Source of the DNA: Breviolum minutum Mf 1.05b.01
Taxonomy: Eukaryota; Sar; Dinophyceae; Suessiales; Symbiodiniaceae
NCBI GenBank assembly: GCA_000507305.1
Contig: DF240100.1
Location: forward strand, 62,001-126,000
Direction of reading: 5' to 3'
Length of the DNA stretch: 64,000 nt
The translations under genes and the position numbers were made by a program. Positions 11,226 to 22,779 of this stretch are shown here, piece by piece (within the stretch, counting starts at the first letter, position 1; each line of letters starts with the position of its first letter). The notes below the pieces were generated by a model. It made no database searches. It was not told the origin of the DNA and saw only the letters and a program-made list of their open reading frames with translations.

Positions 11226-12579
11226 TTCGGGAAGGGTTTCCACCTTTTCGGTGTTTCAGCAGCATTTTGATAAATCACCAAGAAAAGTTCTCTGATGTTG
11301 GCATTTTTGTAAAGTACATCGACATACATCGACTACCATTTTGCCTCTGAAAAATCTACTTCCTCCACAGCAGCGGCACGCCTCATATGATGTCCGATCT
11401 TCTCCAGTCTGGATGCTGCGACACTCATCTGGATTTCCCTGACCAGAAAATGAAACAAATCACAAAATCCGAGTCCAGTTGCAGATTGTGTCACGTCATC
11501 TCATCTTTCGGAAAAATGAAGGTAGGTGGATATATTTAGTATTAAATAACCTAACAAAATCAATCTTCATTAATATAGACCTATAATAATCCATATGCTT
11601 TTTTCATATGGCTTCATTCCATAATTTTTTCGAAGCAACAAACACAGCGTTTTTTTTAACAAACATGAAACTCACCAATCTGGAGCCGGCACCTTTGATC
11701 CCAATGCCAAGGTAAAGCTTTTGCTGCTAAGGAGTCATTCAAAGCCATCATGTAAGCCTTACCCATTCGGCGAGGCATTTGTTTTGTTTTGAAGGGAACA
11801 AAAATCCTGAAAACCCCAAGAAACTGAAAGATTTGAGGATATATATATTTATATGATATATGCTATATGAAAAATTACGGTTGAATGAAAACCACAACGG
11901 AAGTTTGGGGAATGATGTATGAATGTGTTGAGCGCGCGTGGGAAGTTCGGCAACTGGAAATGATATATTCAAAGGGGGGAAGAAGCATTGGCAGAAGATG
12001 AAGACATTGGGAAGAATGTATGTGGAGAAAATAGTTCCACAACATACTAGACTATGATTACCTGAGGCATTTTCCCCAAAAGGTAAATGCAAATCATTCC
12101 CTAAATCTCATCTAAAATTGGTTCCTGACATGAGACACTGCGGTTGACAGCAGACTCGATAAAGTCTGAAAGGGCATAGTTTGGACCACGATCTCCGCAG
12201 CAAACCTGGTGAAGTCTTACAAGCAAAGGATGTTTTGAAGGCCGTCAACATGCTCTAATAGAAGAAAGCTGCTTATATATCATTGGATTGGATACGATTG
12301 GATCTCTGAAATACCTTAAAGGTTTCAAAGAACATGATGTGTAGCAGTCACTGGGAAACAACAAAACTACTGCGAAACGTTCGCATTCCCGGCGCTGCCT
12401 TTGGAAGGTTTCAGTCGAGGTACATAAATGGAGTGAAAGAACTGAGTGAATCTCCGGCGAAAGGATTTCAAAGCCAACACGATTGCATCCTGCACCAGAT
12501 TCTCCCGGCGAAGTCAGAGATACACTGAGATACACGACATCGATATTTTCTTGATGGATAAGATACTAAGATACTACCA

Positions 12580-12685
12580 CCCATAGGATCCATGGGAAGA
12601 TTGTATACTTACCTACTAATTTAACATAAAAAGTCACCCTTTCATGTAGATAAATATACCCGAATCGGCCCATGGATGGTATGGT
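12580..12685. mobile_element. Family A inverted-repeat element
   Basis: CCCATAGGATCCATGGGAAG to GGCCCATGGATGGTATGG. Sits about 40 bp beyond the stop codon of the ten-exon gene, so possibly in its 3' UTR. Confidence 0.72.
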
Positions 12686-12721
12686 TACTAACACACGACC
12701 ATGTGACCGACTGTATCTTAG

Positions 12722-15700
12722 TTACTTTTGCATCCTTTCCTGTAGCGCTTTGAATCCTGCAGACCAACTCTCACAAACAACAGCATCAATACTTCCGGGG
12801 TATCTTCCAGTGAACAGAAACTGTCCGTTTTACAAAAAGAGCAAAAAATGACGTTACTTATCAAAGAAACAAAAAGCAACGTTAGAATCTAAAATCTCTT
12901 CCAAATAAAATCCGATGTCTTCACAACTTCCTCCTTTTCTGCCATTTTTTCCAACCGGAAAAACAAAAATCGCACCTGCGGATGGAAGGAGCTTCCCCCG
13001 AGACCAATGACAGGAAGTACCAACACAGGTTTCTCCTCTTTGGGCAGCTCAATACCACCTGAAAGAAATGAAAAGGCAAAATCTCCACTTTTTATATCCC
13101 AACCAAAAGGGTATAGAATTAAAAACATATAGTTATTGGTATATAGGATGTTTAATTAGAGGATAAAAAAATGTTCATTATATACATCAAGATCTTTGCC
13201 CTTCTTGTACAACTTTGTGGGGTTTCAGCTCCGTTTCACATCGAATCTCTTTCATCGCCTGCGGCTAGAAGCGCTGCATGTGCACAGAGTTCCAAACGAA
13301 CTTCGTACGCCTGGGTGGGTTTTCGTGTTGGTTTCCTTCCTTGAACCAATGGTGTTTTTTTTTCTTGGGGGGGGGGCGGGCTTGTTCATGGGGTGGGGGC
13401 AAATGGACACAAGTTGAGGTCTGAAAAAGATTCCATCAATGCAGGCCTTTCCATCAACCTTGAGGTCTCTTATCGGAAACATCCGTGAAAATCCCCAGCG
13501 TTCCGGCCAGCGGCTTTGGCATCGTCCGCATCACAATACATGGTCATCCTCTCTCCCAGATGATCTCCTCAGTGTTTTTTGAAAAAAGATATGATACTGA
13601 CATATACTGACTGCTTCTGCAACCACTGCATCCCTGCAATCTGTAATCCAATGTAATTAATTCCTTGTTTCACTTCAGGCTTTTCAACTTCTACAAAAAA
13701 AAAACAATACGAATTCAATCCGTCACGGTGTTACAACAATCTTCCCAAATCTTATGACTGTTTCCATCACAATTATCTGAAGCTTTTGCTCAGAATCTCT
13801 CAGTACGAAGACGAGGACGCGCAGTCCATAGTGCCATGCACAAACAGTGGAATTGGAAGGGCCTAGCACGAAAATCCATCAAAACTTCCAAAACCTCACA
13901 AAACGACGCCCAACATATTCCACTTCTCACATTTGACCCTTGGCATCATTTTACCTGGAGTGCTGGAAAAGTTCAACGAAAAATGACCCACCCTCTGACA
14001 TTCCACGGCAGGTCGAAAAATGGCCTCAATAAGAAAGGATATCCATCACCTGCCAAGGAATTGGTGTTTCAAAACGGCTGCAGCCACTGTTGTTTTTTGT
14101 TGTTTTTTCTTTCAGATTTGATTTTTGTTTAGGGAGGCTTTGGGACAAAGGTACTTTAGTGGGTGTAGTTCAGTATAAATACATGTAGACCCCCACTCTT
14201 TTTTCGCGTGACAAATCGGTCAGTAAAAAACACTTCTCCGCGCCTTGAGATCCTCGAAAACAGGTGACGTCGGAAGCAGAGAAGACTTGTGGTAACTTCC
14301 AGCCGCCCAGAACCCTGTCAGACATTTGACGTCTGTTAAGTGCCAACTTTTGCTTCCAATCGTTGATTCCAATCTTTTCCATGTCAAAAATGTTCCCTTT
14401 CAAGTTTTGTTTGTTAACACTTGGGATTGGAGTGATTCAATTGCTTCTATATGATATGTGTCTTTCTCTTCCAGTTTCGTTTCACTATCTTTGCTTTAAA
14501 TCCTCAAGGAATTTGCAGACCTCTGAGAGAGGCATGGGTCTTACTGTCGACCCGCTTCACTTCTTGTTGAACATCTTTGAGTCTCTCCGTCTGGTTTTGA
14601 TGGTACTAGTTACAGCAAGGTCCTCTTAATCCCTGAATTCCAGAATTTCTCAGGCTAGGTGTTCAAGCGGCCTTCCTTCCAAACAAGTGAGCCACAAAAA
14701 AACAAACGACTCTTTCCCAACTCTTTCCCATCCCATGATTGATGGTTAGGTACTATTGGGGGGAGACAGGTCCATCATGAATGATTTCACAGTACCTAGA
14801 ACCAATGGTAATCTAACCCGGTAAACAACAAGACAACCAGGCGTTTCTTTGCTCAAGTCGCTTTTGCAAAGTTAGCTTGTTGCGCTTCATGTGCATTGCC
14901 TGGAGAGATCTTTTTGGATATCTTGGACCAAAGGAAAAATGGGTCCTTCTGTAAATGTTGTTGATGGCAGAAATCCGGCTAACCACCTGGAATGATTAAA
15001 TTCTGTAAATAATGGGAGAACGTACCTATCAACTGGTGCAGGCTTTCTTCCATCAACGGTATCACTGTATACCACGAGAAGGCGGACTCGAATCTACACA
15101 TGTAAAGATCGTGGGTTTTCTCTTCAACAGTCTTGTGCACAAATCATGAAACGATGACATGCCAACACGAACTGTAGGACTAGGAGATTTATAAATTCAG
15201 CACAAGTGTTGCTTTCCACCAAGCAACAACGGAAAAAAGACAATGTGACATGTACAGAAATCGGTATTGATCGTGATACTTTCGTTCTTGCCACATGGCA
15301 TCAGAAGCTATTCGTGTCATCCCTTGTTCTAAGGTGAAAAAATATGTTTTCTCATCACATCCATGTTTTTCCCAAAATGATGTTGGACCTTCCAATTTGG
15401 TAGGCAAAATCCAAGAGATAAGTTTATATCAATATGTCTTCAACAAAGGGAATTCCAACAATTTATTGGTTTCCAGCTGTTATCAACCATTTTCACTTTC
15501 CAGTCATTTGGACGTTTTCACCTGGCACCTTCCCCTCAAAAAAAGGGAAACCTCCAACGGCCAAACACCTCCCCATCCTTGGCGCCCAAGGCGCGGCGTC
15601 GTGCACGTAGCGTCGCAAGTCTCCACGGAGCGTCATGCAGTGCGGTCGCTGCGAGGCCACCCCAAAGCGCGGGGCGCCTCACGAGTGACTCGACGACGGA

Positions 15701-16249
15701 TCCGGTGACGCCGATGATCCGCTGTGAACCCTTATCTTGTTTGCCAGGAGGGGGGGAGGGATTAGGGGGGGGACTCTTACCAATTTCAGGAGTTTTCTCT
15801 TTTGTTTCGGTTGGTTTGGGATTTTTCCAATGATATGTTTTTTTTCAAGATGCATGTATATATTCAAAGTCAATATGGGATGGCCTTCATCTAATAACAA
15901 TGAAACAGAAGTAAGGGGAATGTGCTCGATTTGAAGCATGAAGATGATGGGATGACCTTGATTGATGACACCAGAACCGCAGCATGTCTCCAAAACGAGT
16001 CTTCTCCTATGCAACTAGTGACTGTTAAATAAACCAACAGTTTTCACCGACCTCCCCCAACAAAAAGACATCTCAAATACCAAACAACGAAAAACAAAAA
16101 AAACACACAAGAACCTGTCAGACCCATCAACGTTTTTCAAACAAACAAAACGTCGACTCGTCGACTCGTCGGAAAACTCGACGCCTTCGTTGTCAAAGTC
16201 GAAGAGTTCCGTGACGACGAATATCTCTCGGGTGGCCGTCAGCTCCAAA
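12722..16249 (-). CDS. Ten-exon spliced gene, unknown conserved protein (C-terminal 318 residues)
   Basis: Exons in transcript order: 16249-16115, 16014-15972, 15721-15569, 14948-14862, 14590-14521, 14396-14244, 13690-13608, 13310-13259, 13058-12976, 12820-12722. All nine junctions keep phase and the last exon ends in TAA (12,722-12,724); the total is 958 nt, giving 318 residues after the first split codon. Acceptors such as TTCTTTCAG|G and donors of GT and GC type are visible. Segments include REIFVVTELFDFDNEGVEF, a charged helical stretch (TERLKDVQQEVKRVD), FSASDVTCFRGSQ, and a hydrophobic Gly-rich strand-loop LVLPVIGLGGSSFHPQ. The last two faintly recall macro-domain/PARG-like folds; that is speculation and I do not name a family. 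The 5' end is unresolved. Intron 14,949-15,568 holds a family G element. Confidence 0.75.
14952..15063. mobile_element. Family G element in an intron, next to the 3' splice site
   Basis: TGTTGTTGATGGCAGAAATCCGG to GGCTTTCTTCCATCAACGGTA. Ends 2-3 bp from the acceptor AG of exon 14,862-14,948 in the ten-exon gene. Confidence 0.72.
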
Positions 16250-16469
16250 CTGCCAAGAACAAACCCCGAATTATACTAAGGAGATACACCCCCATAATGG
16301 GGGATGCCTTCCTTTTTGTGAAATGTAGAGTTGTTTGTTCTTTTTATGTTGTTCTGGTTTTGATTTAAATCATTGTATGTTCTATATAAATATATATACC
16401 TAGATCTTCCATATGATGCTAAATTTTTGTTTTTTTCAGAAATTATTGTTTTTTTGGGGGGAACTTGCA

Positions 16470-16549
16470 CTTTTTTCTGCCTCCGAACGTTTTTTGGTTT
16501 TGGGACGTTTTGGGGCACTTGGACCTCCCATCACGGTGTTGACAAACAT
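16470..16549 (-). CDS. Possible 5' exon with basic nuclear-localisation-like stretch
   Basis: ATG codons at 16,549 and, in the same frame, 16,531 open a short reading frame with a basic run PKRPKTKKRSEAEK. It lies 220 bp upstream of the ten-exon gene on the same strand and just downstream of a tandem promoter-like repeat, so it could be its first exon. However, no donor here gives the phase needed by the exon at 16,249; an extra small exon would be required. Weak. Confidence 0.25.
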
Positions 16550-16557
16550 TTGAAACG

Positions 16558-16599
16558 GCGTAATTTCCCGTCCAAAAAGCGTAATTTCCCGCCCAAAAA
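16558..16599. promoter_or_regulatory. Two tandem 21-bp repeats with E2F-like TTTCCCGCC
   Basis: GCGTAATTTCCCG(T/C)CCAAAAA occurs twice head to tail (16,558-16,578 and 16,579-16,599) with the start of a third. The core resembles the E2F/DP site TTTCCCGCC. It sits directly upstream of the putative minus-strand start at 16,549. The regulatory role is inferred; the repeat is certain. Confidence 0.4.
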
Positions 16600-16773
16600 G
16601 CGTTAAAATAAATCAGGTTGGCAGGCATTCCCTAGCAGCCAAAACCCCAAACATGAAACGGCGTTATTTTTGGAAAAGAGCAAAAAAAACAAACAGCAAA
16701 AAAAGTGTTGTTTCAACTTCGAGCGATAATTTCGCACAACCGGAAGTTCCAGGCATAATTATATATGTATTAT

Positions 16774-16979
16774 ATTAATAATAATAATAATAAGAAGAAG
16801 AAGAAGAAGAATAATAATAACAATAGTAATAATAATAATGATAATAATAATAATGATAATATAAAAAATAATAATAATAATAAGAATAAAAACAATAGTA
16901 ATAATAATAATGATAATAATAATAATGATAATAATAATGATAATAATAACAATAGTAATAATAATAATAATAATAAATA
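16774..16979. repeat. (AAT)n/(AAG)n microsatellite, imperfect
   Basis: AAT repeats with AAG and GATAAT variants and occasional AACAATAGT units. Confidence 0.94.
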
Positions 16980-18447
16980 TAACATGTAACATATGGCTTT
17001 TCAATGACTTGATTTGCTCTGAATGAAGAACCCTCAAAGTCATGGAAGAAATCACGGAATCCGGCGACCTTGTAGCGGAGTGGGGCTTCGCTTTTGCTTA
17101 GATGGCCCACGCTGACGCTGATAGTGTCTTTGGGATGTGAATTTTACTTTGCCTAAACAACCCGCCCTCCCTTCGGGGGCATTCTCCCCTTCACCCCTCC
17201 CTCCCCTCCCCCCACCACAAGCACAAGCACAAGCACCACGACCACCAAAACCACCTCATATCTAAAAGCGCTCGGGCTCGATTCCGCTGGGTCCTCTCTG
17301 GTGCTGCTGTTCTTGTTGGCTGATGGCTTGCTGCTGTTGCTGTGGTTAATGTTGTTGCTCTTGTCAGCTTTATACCGCCTCAGCTTCGCGTCCGCCTTGG
17401 AGCTTACAAGGCAAAGATTACCCTGCTCGTGAGGTGGCTTCTCGTCCACCAAATCACTGCCGTGAAGGGTGTCAAGTTGGCATAGCGAGTTGATTTGTGC
17501 ACTATATAAGTGACCTTCTTTCGAGCAATCCCATCATTTTATTCGCTGTGTACTCGCACTGCCAAGCCACTGTCACCCACGTTTGAAGTCTTTGTTGTGA
17601 TTGTCACCTCCAAACTCCCTCAAAGTGTCAGCCGTACCTCTCGCTTCTCCTGGCCTGCTGCCAGCGCCTGCCAGCAGGTCAGGAAGGCAAGTGTCAGGTC
17701 GCCGCGCTTGCTGGCACCACACTGGCGAGCTCACCACACTGCCCTTCCTTGCGCCCGAGCACTCGGGCGGTATCGCATCAGCTGCTCACCACGGCCGCCG
17801 TCATGCCCTCGTGAACCTGAAACTCTATAGAAGTGCGAAGGCTTTGCGCGCCCCATCTTTTTGCTTAAACCGCGCCTCCACACAACGGTGCTGGCGAACG
17901 GCGCCCATTCTTGAGTGCCTCTGTGACCGACACAGTCAGTCCCTGCGTCACTTCCGTTTCTGCCTTGCTTTGTACAGGCTTCCCTTGGGCCCTTCGTCTC
18001 TCCACGAGTCCTTTTCACCGCTGCTGCGCATGCCCCTTCCTCGGGCACTGGAGCCTCTCTCTCTTCTGCAAAACTTCCCGGATCGCAGCTTCCACCTCAC
18101 TCTTCGTATGGTCTGCATTGGAACTTGGAGCATCCAGATGCGGTCGAGCTGCAGGTGGTCACTGCTGCCACATCTTCTCCCAACTTTCTTCCAAGGCGGC
18201 TTTCAGCCCCTCGGCTTTGTCCACGGGGCATTGCCTTTCCGCCCCAAACGCCCAGGTCGGCCCTGTGACGCGGGCTTCTCCTACTGCACACTTGCGCAAC
18301 GATACCTGCCCTCTACCTTTTGAGCCCTTACCGATGGTGGAGTGATGCATGCTAAGGCAGGCCCCCAAAGAGCAGCAAGGTCTCTTGCGGTCAGTTCACG
18401 TACCAGCGGAAACAACCTTATATTTTGGTGGGACTGTAATCTGTTAA

Positions 18448-18865
18448 TTACTTTTTTTTGGTTAGGAGACATTCTTGATCCTTCCGATTAATAGCAACTT
18501 TTTTTGTTTTGGTTAGGAGACATTCTTGGCACCCCCTTCCTTCCCATTAGCGGCGTTTTTGTTATGGTCAGGAGACATTCTTGCCACCTCCTTCCTCCTG
18601 CTGCCTTTTAAGTGTTGGTTAGGGGACATTCTTGGTACCTCCTTTCCTTTAGCTATTTCTTTGCTTTGGTTAGAAAACGTTCTTGCTACCTCCTTCCCAT
18701 TGGTTTCATTTTTTCTGATTAAGAGACAGACATGATATACACCTCCTTACCATTACTTTCTTTTGTTGTCCAAGAGACAGTCGTTAGGGGACAGTTTTGG
18801 TGCCTCCTTCCCTGCTTTTATTTAGTAAGGAGACAATCTTGCTGCCTCTCAATTTATTTGCTGCC
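18448..18865. repeat. Tandem array of about eight 51-bp units
   Basis: Consensus about GGTTAGGAGACATTCTTG followed by a variable dinucleotide, then ACCTCCTTCC and a T-rich linker. Units start near 18,459, 18,507, 18,566, 18,615, 18,666, 18,715, 18,767 and 18,822. Later units are more diverged. 51 bp is a multiple of three, so a 17-residue peptide repeat (GDILATSFPLA) stays in frame over four units. Confidence 0.75.
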
Positions 18866-19518
18866 TACTTACTTTCAGCACAGTTCGGCAGTGGCTCTAG
18901 TGCGGTCCTTTTTCCAAAAACTTCCAGAAACTGCTGGTGTGTGCTTGCCCTTCCCAGTCACGTTTCTTTTTGTCTCGGTGCTCCGCAAACCATATACGGC
19001 GTTTGGCACCTTTGTTGTTCTTCTTTCTCTTCCTCTCGGTCTTGTAGAGATCCTGGGCTAAGATGGTATAACACAAGAAAAACAATTAATATATAAACTG
19101 CACCGTAACATTTTAAGGGGACGAATCAACATATTAAGGATAAATGTGGCCAAGCAAGGGCGGGCTCGGACTCCTGCCAGCATAAGCAATCTCGCGACAG
19201 ACATTGCATCGTCTAAACCCCAGAATCAATTCCTTTGCCTCCTTGGAATTTTTCCTCCGGTTCCGTTTCAGGAGCTTGTTCTGTCTCTGTTTTCTCCACT
19301 GAAGCTGCAGCTCCGCCACTGGTATTCACGTCGCCCGCTGGCACTGGAACTTTCACTGGTGCCTTTGGCACAGGTTGCACAGGCGCCATCTTGACGGGTA
19401 CTTGCGCAGGCATCATCTGCTGCTTCATCTGAGCCTGCAACTGTGGTTGTGGCGCCATCAGTTGATGTACCATGTGAGGTGCCATCATAGGCGCCACTTG
19501 CGGCATCATTGGCTGCAC

Positions 19519-19604
19519 ATAAGGCCAACATAGGGCCGACATGGGCCAACATAGGGCCGACCTGGGGCAACATACGGCTAACCTAGGCGAACATAGGGCC
19601 CACA
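19519..19604. repeat. Four 21-bp tandem units (GGCCAACATAGGGCCGAC)
   Basis: Units of 21 bp, the last two diverged. On the minus strand they give a seven-residue repeat (VGPMLAH or SALCWPM by frame) that runs into a Met/Pro/Gln-rich tract (QLMAPQPQLQAQMKQQMMP) down to about 19,380. Confidence 0.65.
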
Positions 19605-19716
19605 TAGCGTCGAGATCGGTCCAAGCGAGGCGCACGTAGGGCCAACATAGCCCCCCTTCGGCCGGCGCCCGGCTGTCAGGCGTAAGCCTTTAAATATATG
19701 TATACTTTCCATGAAT

Positions 19717-19824
19717 CATAGGATCCATGTTGCATATTTACTTACATTTACCATTAAAACATATAAAAATCAACCATTCATGCAGGTAAATATACCGTTT
19801 GTCCCATGGATCCGTCATGGGTGG
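19717..19824. mobile_element. Family A inverted-repeat element
   Basis: CATAGGATCCATG...CATATTTACTTACA and GGTAAATATACC...GTCCCATGGATCC arms with AAAAATCAACC between. Confidence 0.72.
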
Positions 19825-20319
19825 TAAAATGTCCAGCTATCTTAGATTGCTAGAACATAGCCAGTCTACGCTTTTCCCCCAAAACCTTGGATCTAGCCGC
19901 CCCCTACCCCACCCAGGACGCAATCGTGAATCATAACCACCCAGGAGTTTTTGCCGTTTCTACCGGGAAATTTCTAGGCAAACCTTGATTTGCCACTGTC
20001 ATCCTTGGGGCCCCGGGGGGATAGATCCAAAGCAATACCCCTATCTTACCTCTGATCTTTATATTGAATGCCATCTAGGATCTAAGAGTTCCAGTAAAAA
20101 ACCACCAGCAATTTGCTTTGCCATAAGTTTTTTCTTTTAGCTATTCCTACATAACACTATCATGTAATTCTTCCACGGTTTTTCCAAAAGAAGAATCTCA
20201 TAATCTATATAAATTCTCGACTACCAAAAAGTCACCCGAACAAAAACACGATTTTGGTCTCGGGTTAATCCTGTCACCATGTCATTTTTCATCACTTTTT
20301 TCGGGGTCACGTCACGTGT

Positions 20320-20393
20320 ACCACCCAACTGCCACCTTCGCAAGCGTTCGACCACATCAAGGCAGCCAGCATCCGAAACGATGAGTGGCGGCG
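20320..20393 (+). CDS. Candidate plus-strand exon, unknown
   Basis: Reads QAFDHIKAASIRNDEWRR and meets a GT donor at 20,394 (GGCG|GTACAG). The start boundary is not clear. Confidence 0.25.
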
Positions 20394-20506
20394 GTACAGC
20401 CTCTCAAAGTTGGGGAAATGAACAGCTGAGGATGCCATTGGTTCAACTAATGGTAACCTGTCTCAAGCAATGCCTGTTTTTGTGGCGTGACCTTTAATTT
20501 CATGAA

Positions 20507-20614
20507 ATTGGTTTGGGATTTGAATCGGGGTACCCCTAAGTAGCAATCCCTTTCAGAAGGGGATCCCAAATATCCAAACCAGCGGGCCCCAAACCAACAA
20601 TTTACCATTAGCTG
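20507..20614. mobile_element. Family F inverted-repeat element (reverse)
   Basis: TTGGTTTGGGATTTGAATCGG ... GGGGTACCCCTAAGTAGCAATCCC ... AATTTACCATTAGCTG. Matches 56,749-56,874 in the opposite orientation. Confidence 0.68.
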
Positions 20615-20981
20615 AATGGTGGTGACCAGAAAATCTTAATACCCTTCGGAGAAAACAAACAAACAAAAACGCGCACATCTGAATTCAGGTTTGGTGGTGT
20701 AAAGTGTGTATAAATCTTCGATCTCTAACTTTGGGAGGCTTTTCTTTAAAATAACATCCCCCCAGTGAAATGAAATTTTCGACCACCGAATAGCATTGAG
20801 GAAGAGTTCCTCCCCTTCAGAAAATCCGCACCAAAATGTCCGAAGTTTGATCCACGCAAAGCGGATGGAAGCCAAACCCGTAGTGAAAGTAGATGGCGAT
20901 CGCCACCCCCAAAAGGTGGATTAGGATACAGGGCCATGATAAACGAATACATGGGAGTGGCTAGCCATCGATCCTTTCCAG

Positions 20982-21035
20982 GTGGTGTATACGTTTGGAT
21001 CCAGGCTCTTCCCTCTCCTCCACAGCCACAAAAAG
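20982..21035 (+). CDS. Candidate plus-strand exon, unknown
   Basis: 54 bp between acceptor ATCCTTTCCAG and donor AAAAG|GTGGTT, phase 0; reads VVYTFGSRLFPLLHSHKK. The minus strand is also open here (VAVEEREEPGSK with a GA donor), so strand is uncertain. Confidence 0.28.
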
Positions 21036-21544
21036 GTGGTTTCAAACATTTCAACCAATCTAAATTTGGGAGTTGTAAGGGATTTCTTTATATTGGAGAC
21101 CCTTAAAAATGTGCCAACAAAATGTGTCAAGTTGTTATTTTACCAAGCCTGCTAGTTTCAAGACGTCCCTCAAACTTCCAGCTGCAAAACGTCTGAACAA
21201 CTGATAATCTATATTCCAGGAATAATATGCCACTCGTTCCGGTTCATCCATGCTTATCCCTTATATATTTTGCCTCTTTTCTTGTCCTTGAAAAAACCGG
21301 ACAAGAAACACACAAAATCTCCAGTAGAGTACATAAATTCAAAAAAAAAATGATCCAAACATGAAGAAATCCAAGGTTCATCCAAGGGTCACGTGAGTTC
21401 CCCACCTTTTCCTTCCCTAAGCCAAGCCCACCTTACCAATGTCTACCTTGGTAGCCGGAATCTTACAATTCGCATAGTTGAACCAGCGTACCTGTGGAAA
21501 CAACGGAGAGGGAACTTGCAGATGGACGTTGTCCTCAACTGGAC

Positions 21545-21640
21545 CTTGATTGGGGTGGTTCCAAAGATAGTGGTACCCCCAAATCATCCATTTTCACAGG
21601 GGTTTCCCATCATAAATTGGGGTACCCCTATTTTTGAGAA
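21545..21640. mobile_element. Family E element, diverged
   Basis: GTGGTTCCAAAGATAGTGGTACCCCC and GGGGTACCCCTATTTTTGAGAAAG, with CATCCATTTTCACAGG between. Confidence 0.55.
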
Positions 21641-22029
21641 AGACCCACTTGTTGTTTTATGCACGGAAAAAAGATAAAAACACAGCTGACACAACGTACA
21701 CTTTTGGGGGGGGAGAACCTTTTTTTTGGCGGGGCTGAAACGTGTACTTTCAATTTAATGTGTCCAAAGCACTATGATTGCAAGACTCTGGTAGGACCAA
21801 CAAAAAGATTGTCAGGGGACACTGGTACCAACAGGCTAGGAAGAGAAGAACAAAAACGATTTTCCTCTCACATGTTGGGAAGTAAAAGCACAAGCAGAAA
21901 AGTTAACGCATGCAAATACCATCCCCAAAACTCTTGAGATAAACAGGAGATGGTGCGTTGATTGTACTCAAGTTGTCAACAAAAGTGGCCAAGTCAAAGC
22001 TCTCTTTTTCACACCCAAAAAACAGCCTT

Positions 22030-22160
22030 GCCTTCAGGGAAGGTGCCAAGATATCTTTCATCGCCAGCTTTTGACGAACATGCGCTTGTTCTACCTGTCG
22101 GCTCGGCTCATGGCTCCAGTGGCGACTCCAAACACATCAGCGGGAAAAACTCAAGTTGTG
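22030..22160. other. Exon-like open segment, strand unresolved
   Basis: GC-rich and open on both strands: plus MRLFYLSARLMAPVATPN, minus FPADVFGVATGAMSRAD ending at AG|GTAGAA. Probably part of a gene; the frame was not decided. Confidence 0.22.
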
Positions 22161-22168
22161 TAAACACT

Positions 22169-22362
22169 CAGATTGGTTGATTTTGGTATCAACTCATCAA
22201 AAAATTGGGTCTACACCAAAATTTGTATCAAAACTCAAAGTCTAAACAAAAGTACAGTTGGTGGTTGAACCAACCCATTTGAAAAATATGCGCAAGTCAA
22301 ATTGGATCATTTCCCTAATTTTCGGGGTGAACATAAAAAATATTTGAGTTGCCACCAACCAG
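22169..22362 (+). repeat. Composite dispersed repeat, copy 1
   Basis: A 194-bp unit made of a short hairpin (ATTTTGGT...ACCAAAAT) joined to a family B element. The same composite occurs at 27,422-27,610, so the two parts moved or were copied together. Confidence 0.75.
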
Positions 22363-22479
22363 AAAAGCAGATTGGATGATTCGACCTCTACTCATCCAAT
22401 TTCAGATTCTGGTCCCCTCAAACTCTTCCTTGATGAGTATGAAAAAATCATCCAATCTCGTTACGCCCCGAAGTTTAAC

Positions 22480-22570
22480 TTCGCCCCTAAAAAATGATGG
22501 TTGGAAGACGATCCTTTCCTTTTTGGGGCCCGGTATATTGTCAGGGGGCAAACTCTTAAACTTCCAGGGG
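22480..22570. mobile_element. Family C core element
   Basis: CGCCCCTAAAAAATGATGGTTG and GAAGACGATCCTTTCC core; GTCAGGGGGCAAACTCTTAAAC end. Confidence 0.52.
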
Positions 22571-22779
22571 GGACCTGTGTGTCCCGTGAACAAGGTCATC
22601 CCAGCCTCGTAGAAACCACGCTTGAAGGCAAAATCTGTGGCTAATTTGACGCCTCAATCAGTGATCTCATCACCCATTTGCTCCATGTAAGGTATATTAA
22701 TGTATATTAATGTATTTTATATCCACATCTGGCTTAAATTGATGGTAAATGTAGGGCAATATACCATACATGGAGTATC

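Larger units (their letters stand above)
17150..19660. other. GC-rich degenerate coding-like block of unknown origin
   Basis: Composition differs sharply from the flanks. A 240-codon plus-strand ORF (17,601-18,323) is rich in Ser/Arg/Pro/Leu/Cys, typical of the antisense of a coding region. Minus-strand pieces look more protein-like (SKADAKLRRYKADKSNN near 17,380; AEGLKAALEESWEKMWQQ near 18,170; AAIREVLQKRE near 18,070) but are interrupted by stops and frame changes. It holds the 51-bp and 21-bp tandem arrays. A decayed transposon or pseudogene is likely; no RT or transposase motif was seen. Confidence 0.4.

Noticed and set aside
13487..13567. Additional exon MTMYCDADDAKAAGRNAG in the ten-exon gene
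   Set aside because: Coding-like, but no acceptor/donor pair fits the phase, and the neighbouring exons join in phase without it.
15280..15345. Exon reading GMTRIASDAMWQERKYHDQ
   Set aside because: Lies in intron 14,949-15,568; the phase does not fit either neighbour, which join each other directly.
17601..18323. 240-codon plus-strand ORF as a gene
   Set aside because: Composition is typical of the antisense of coding DNA, no family is recognised, and minus-strand fragments look more protein-like.
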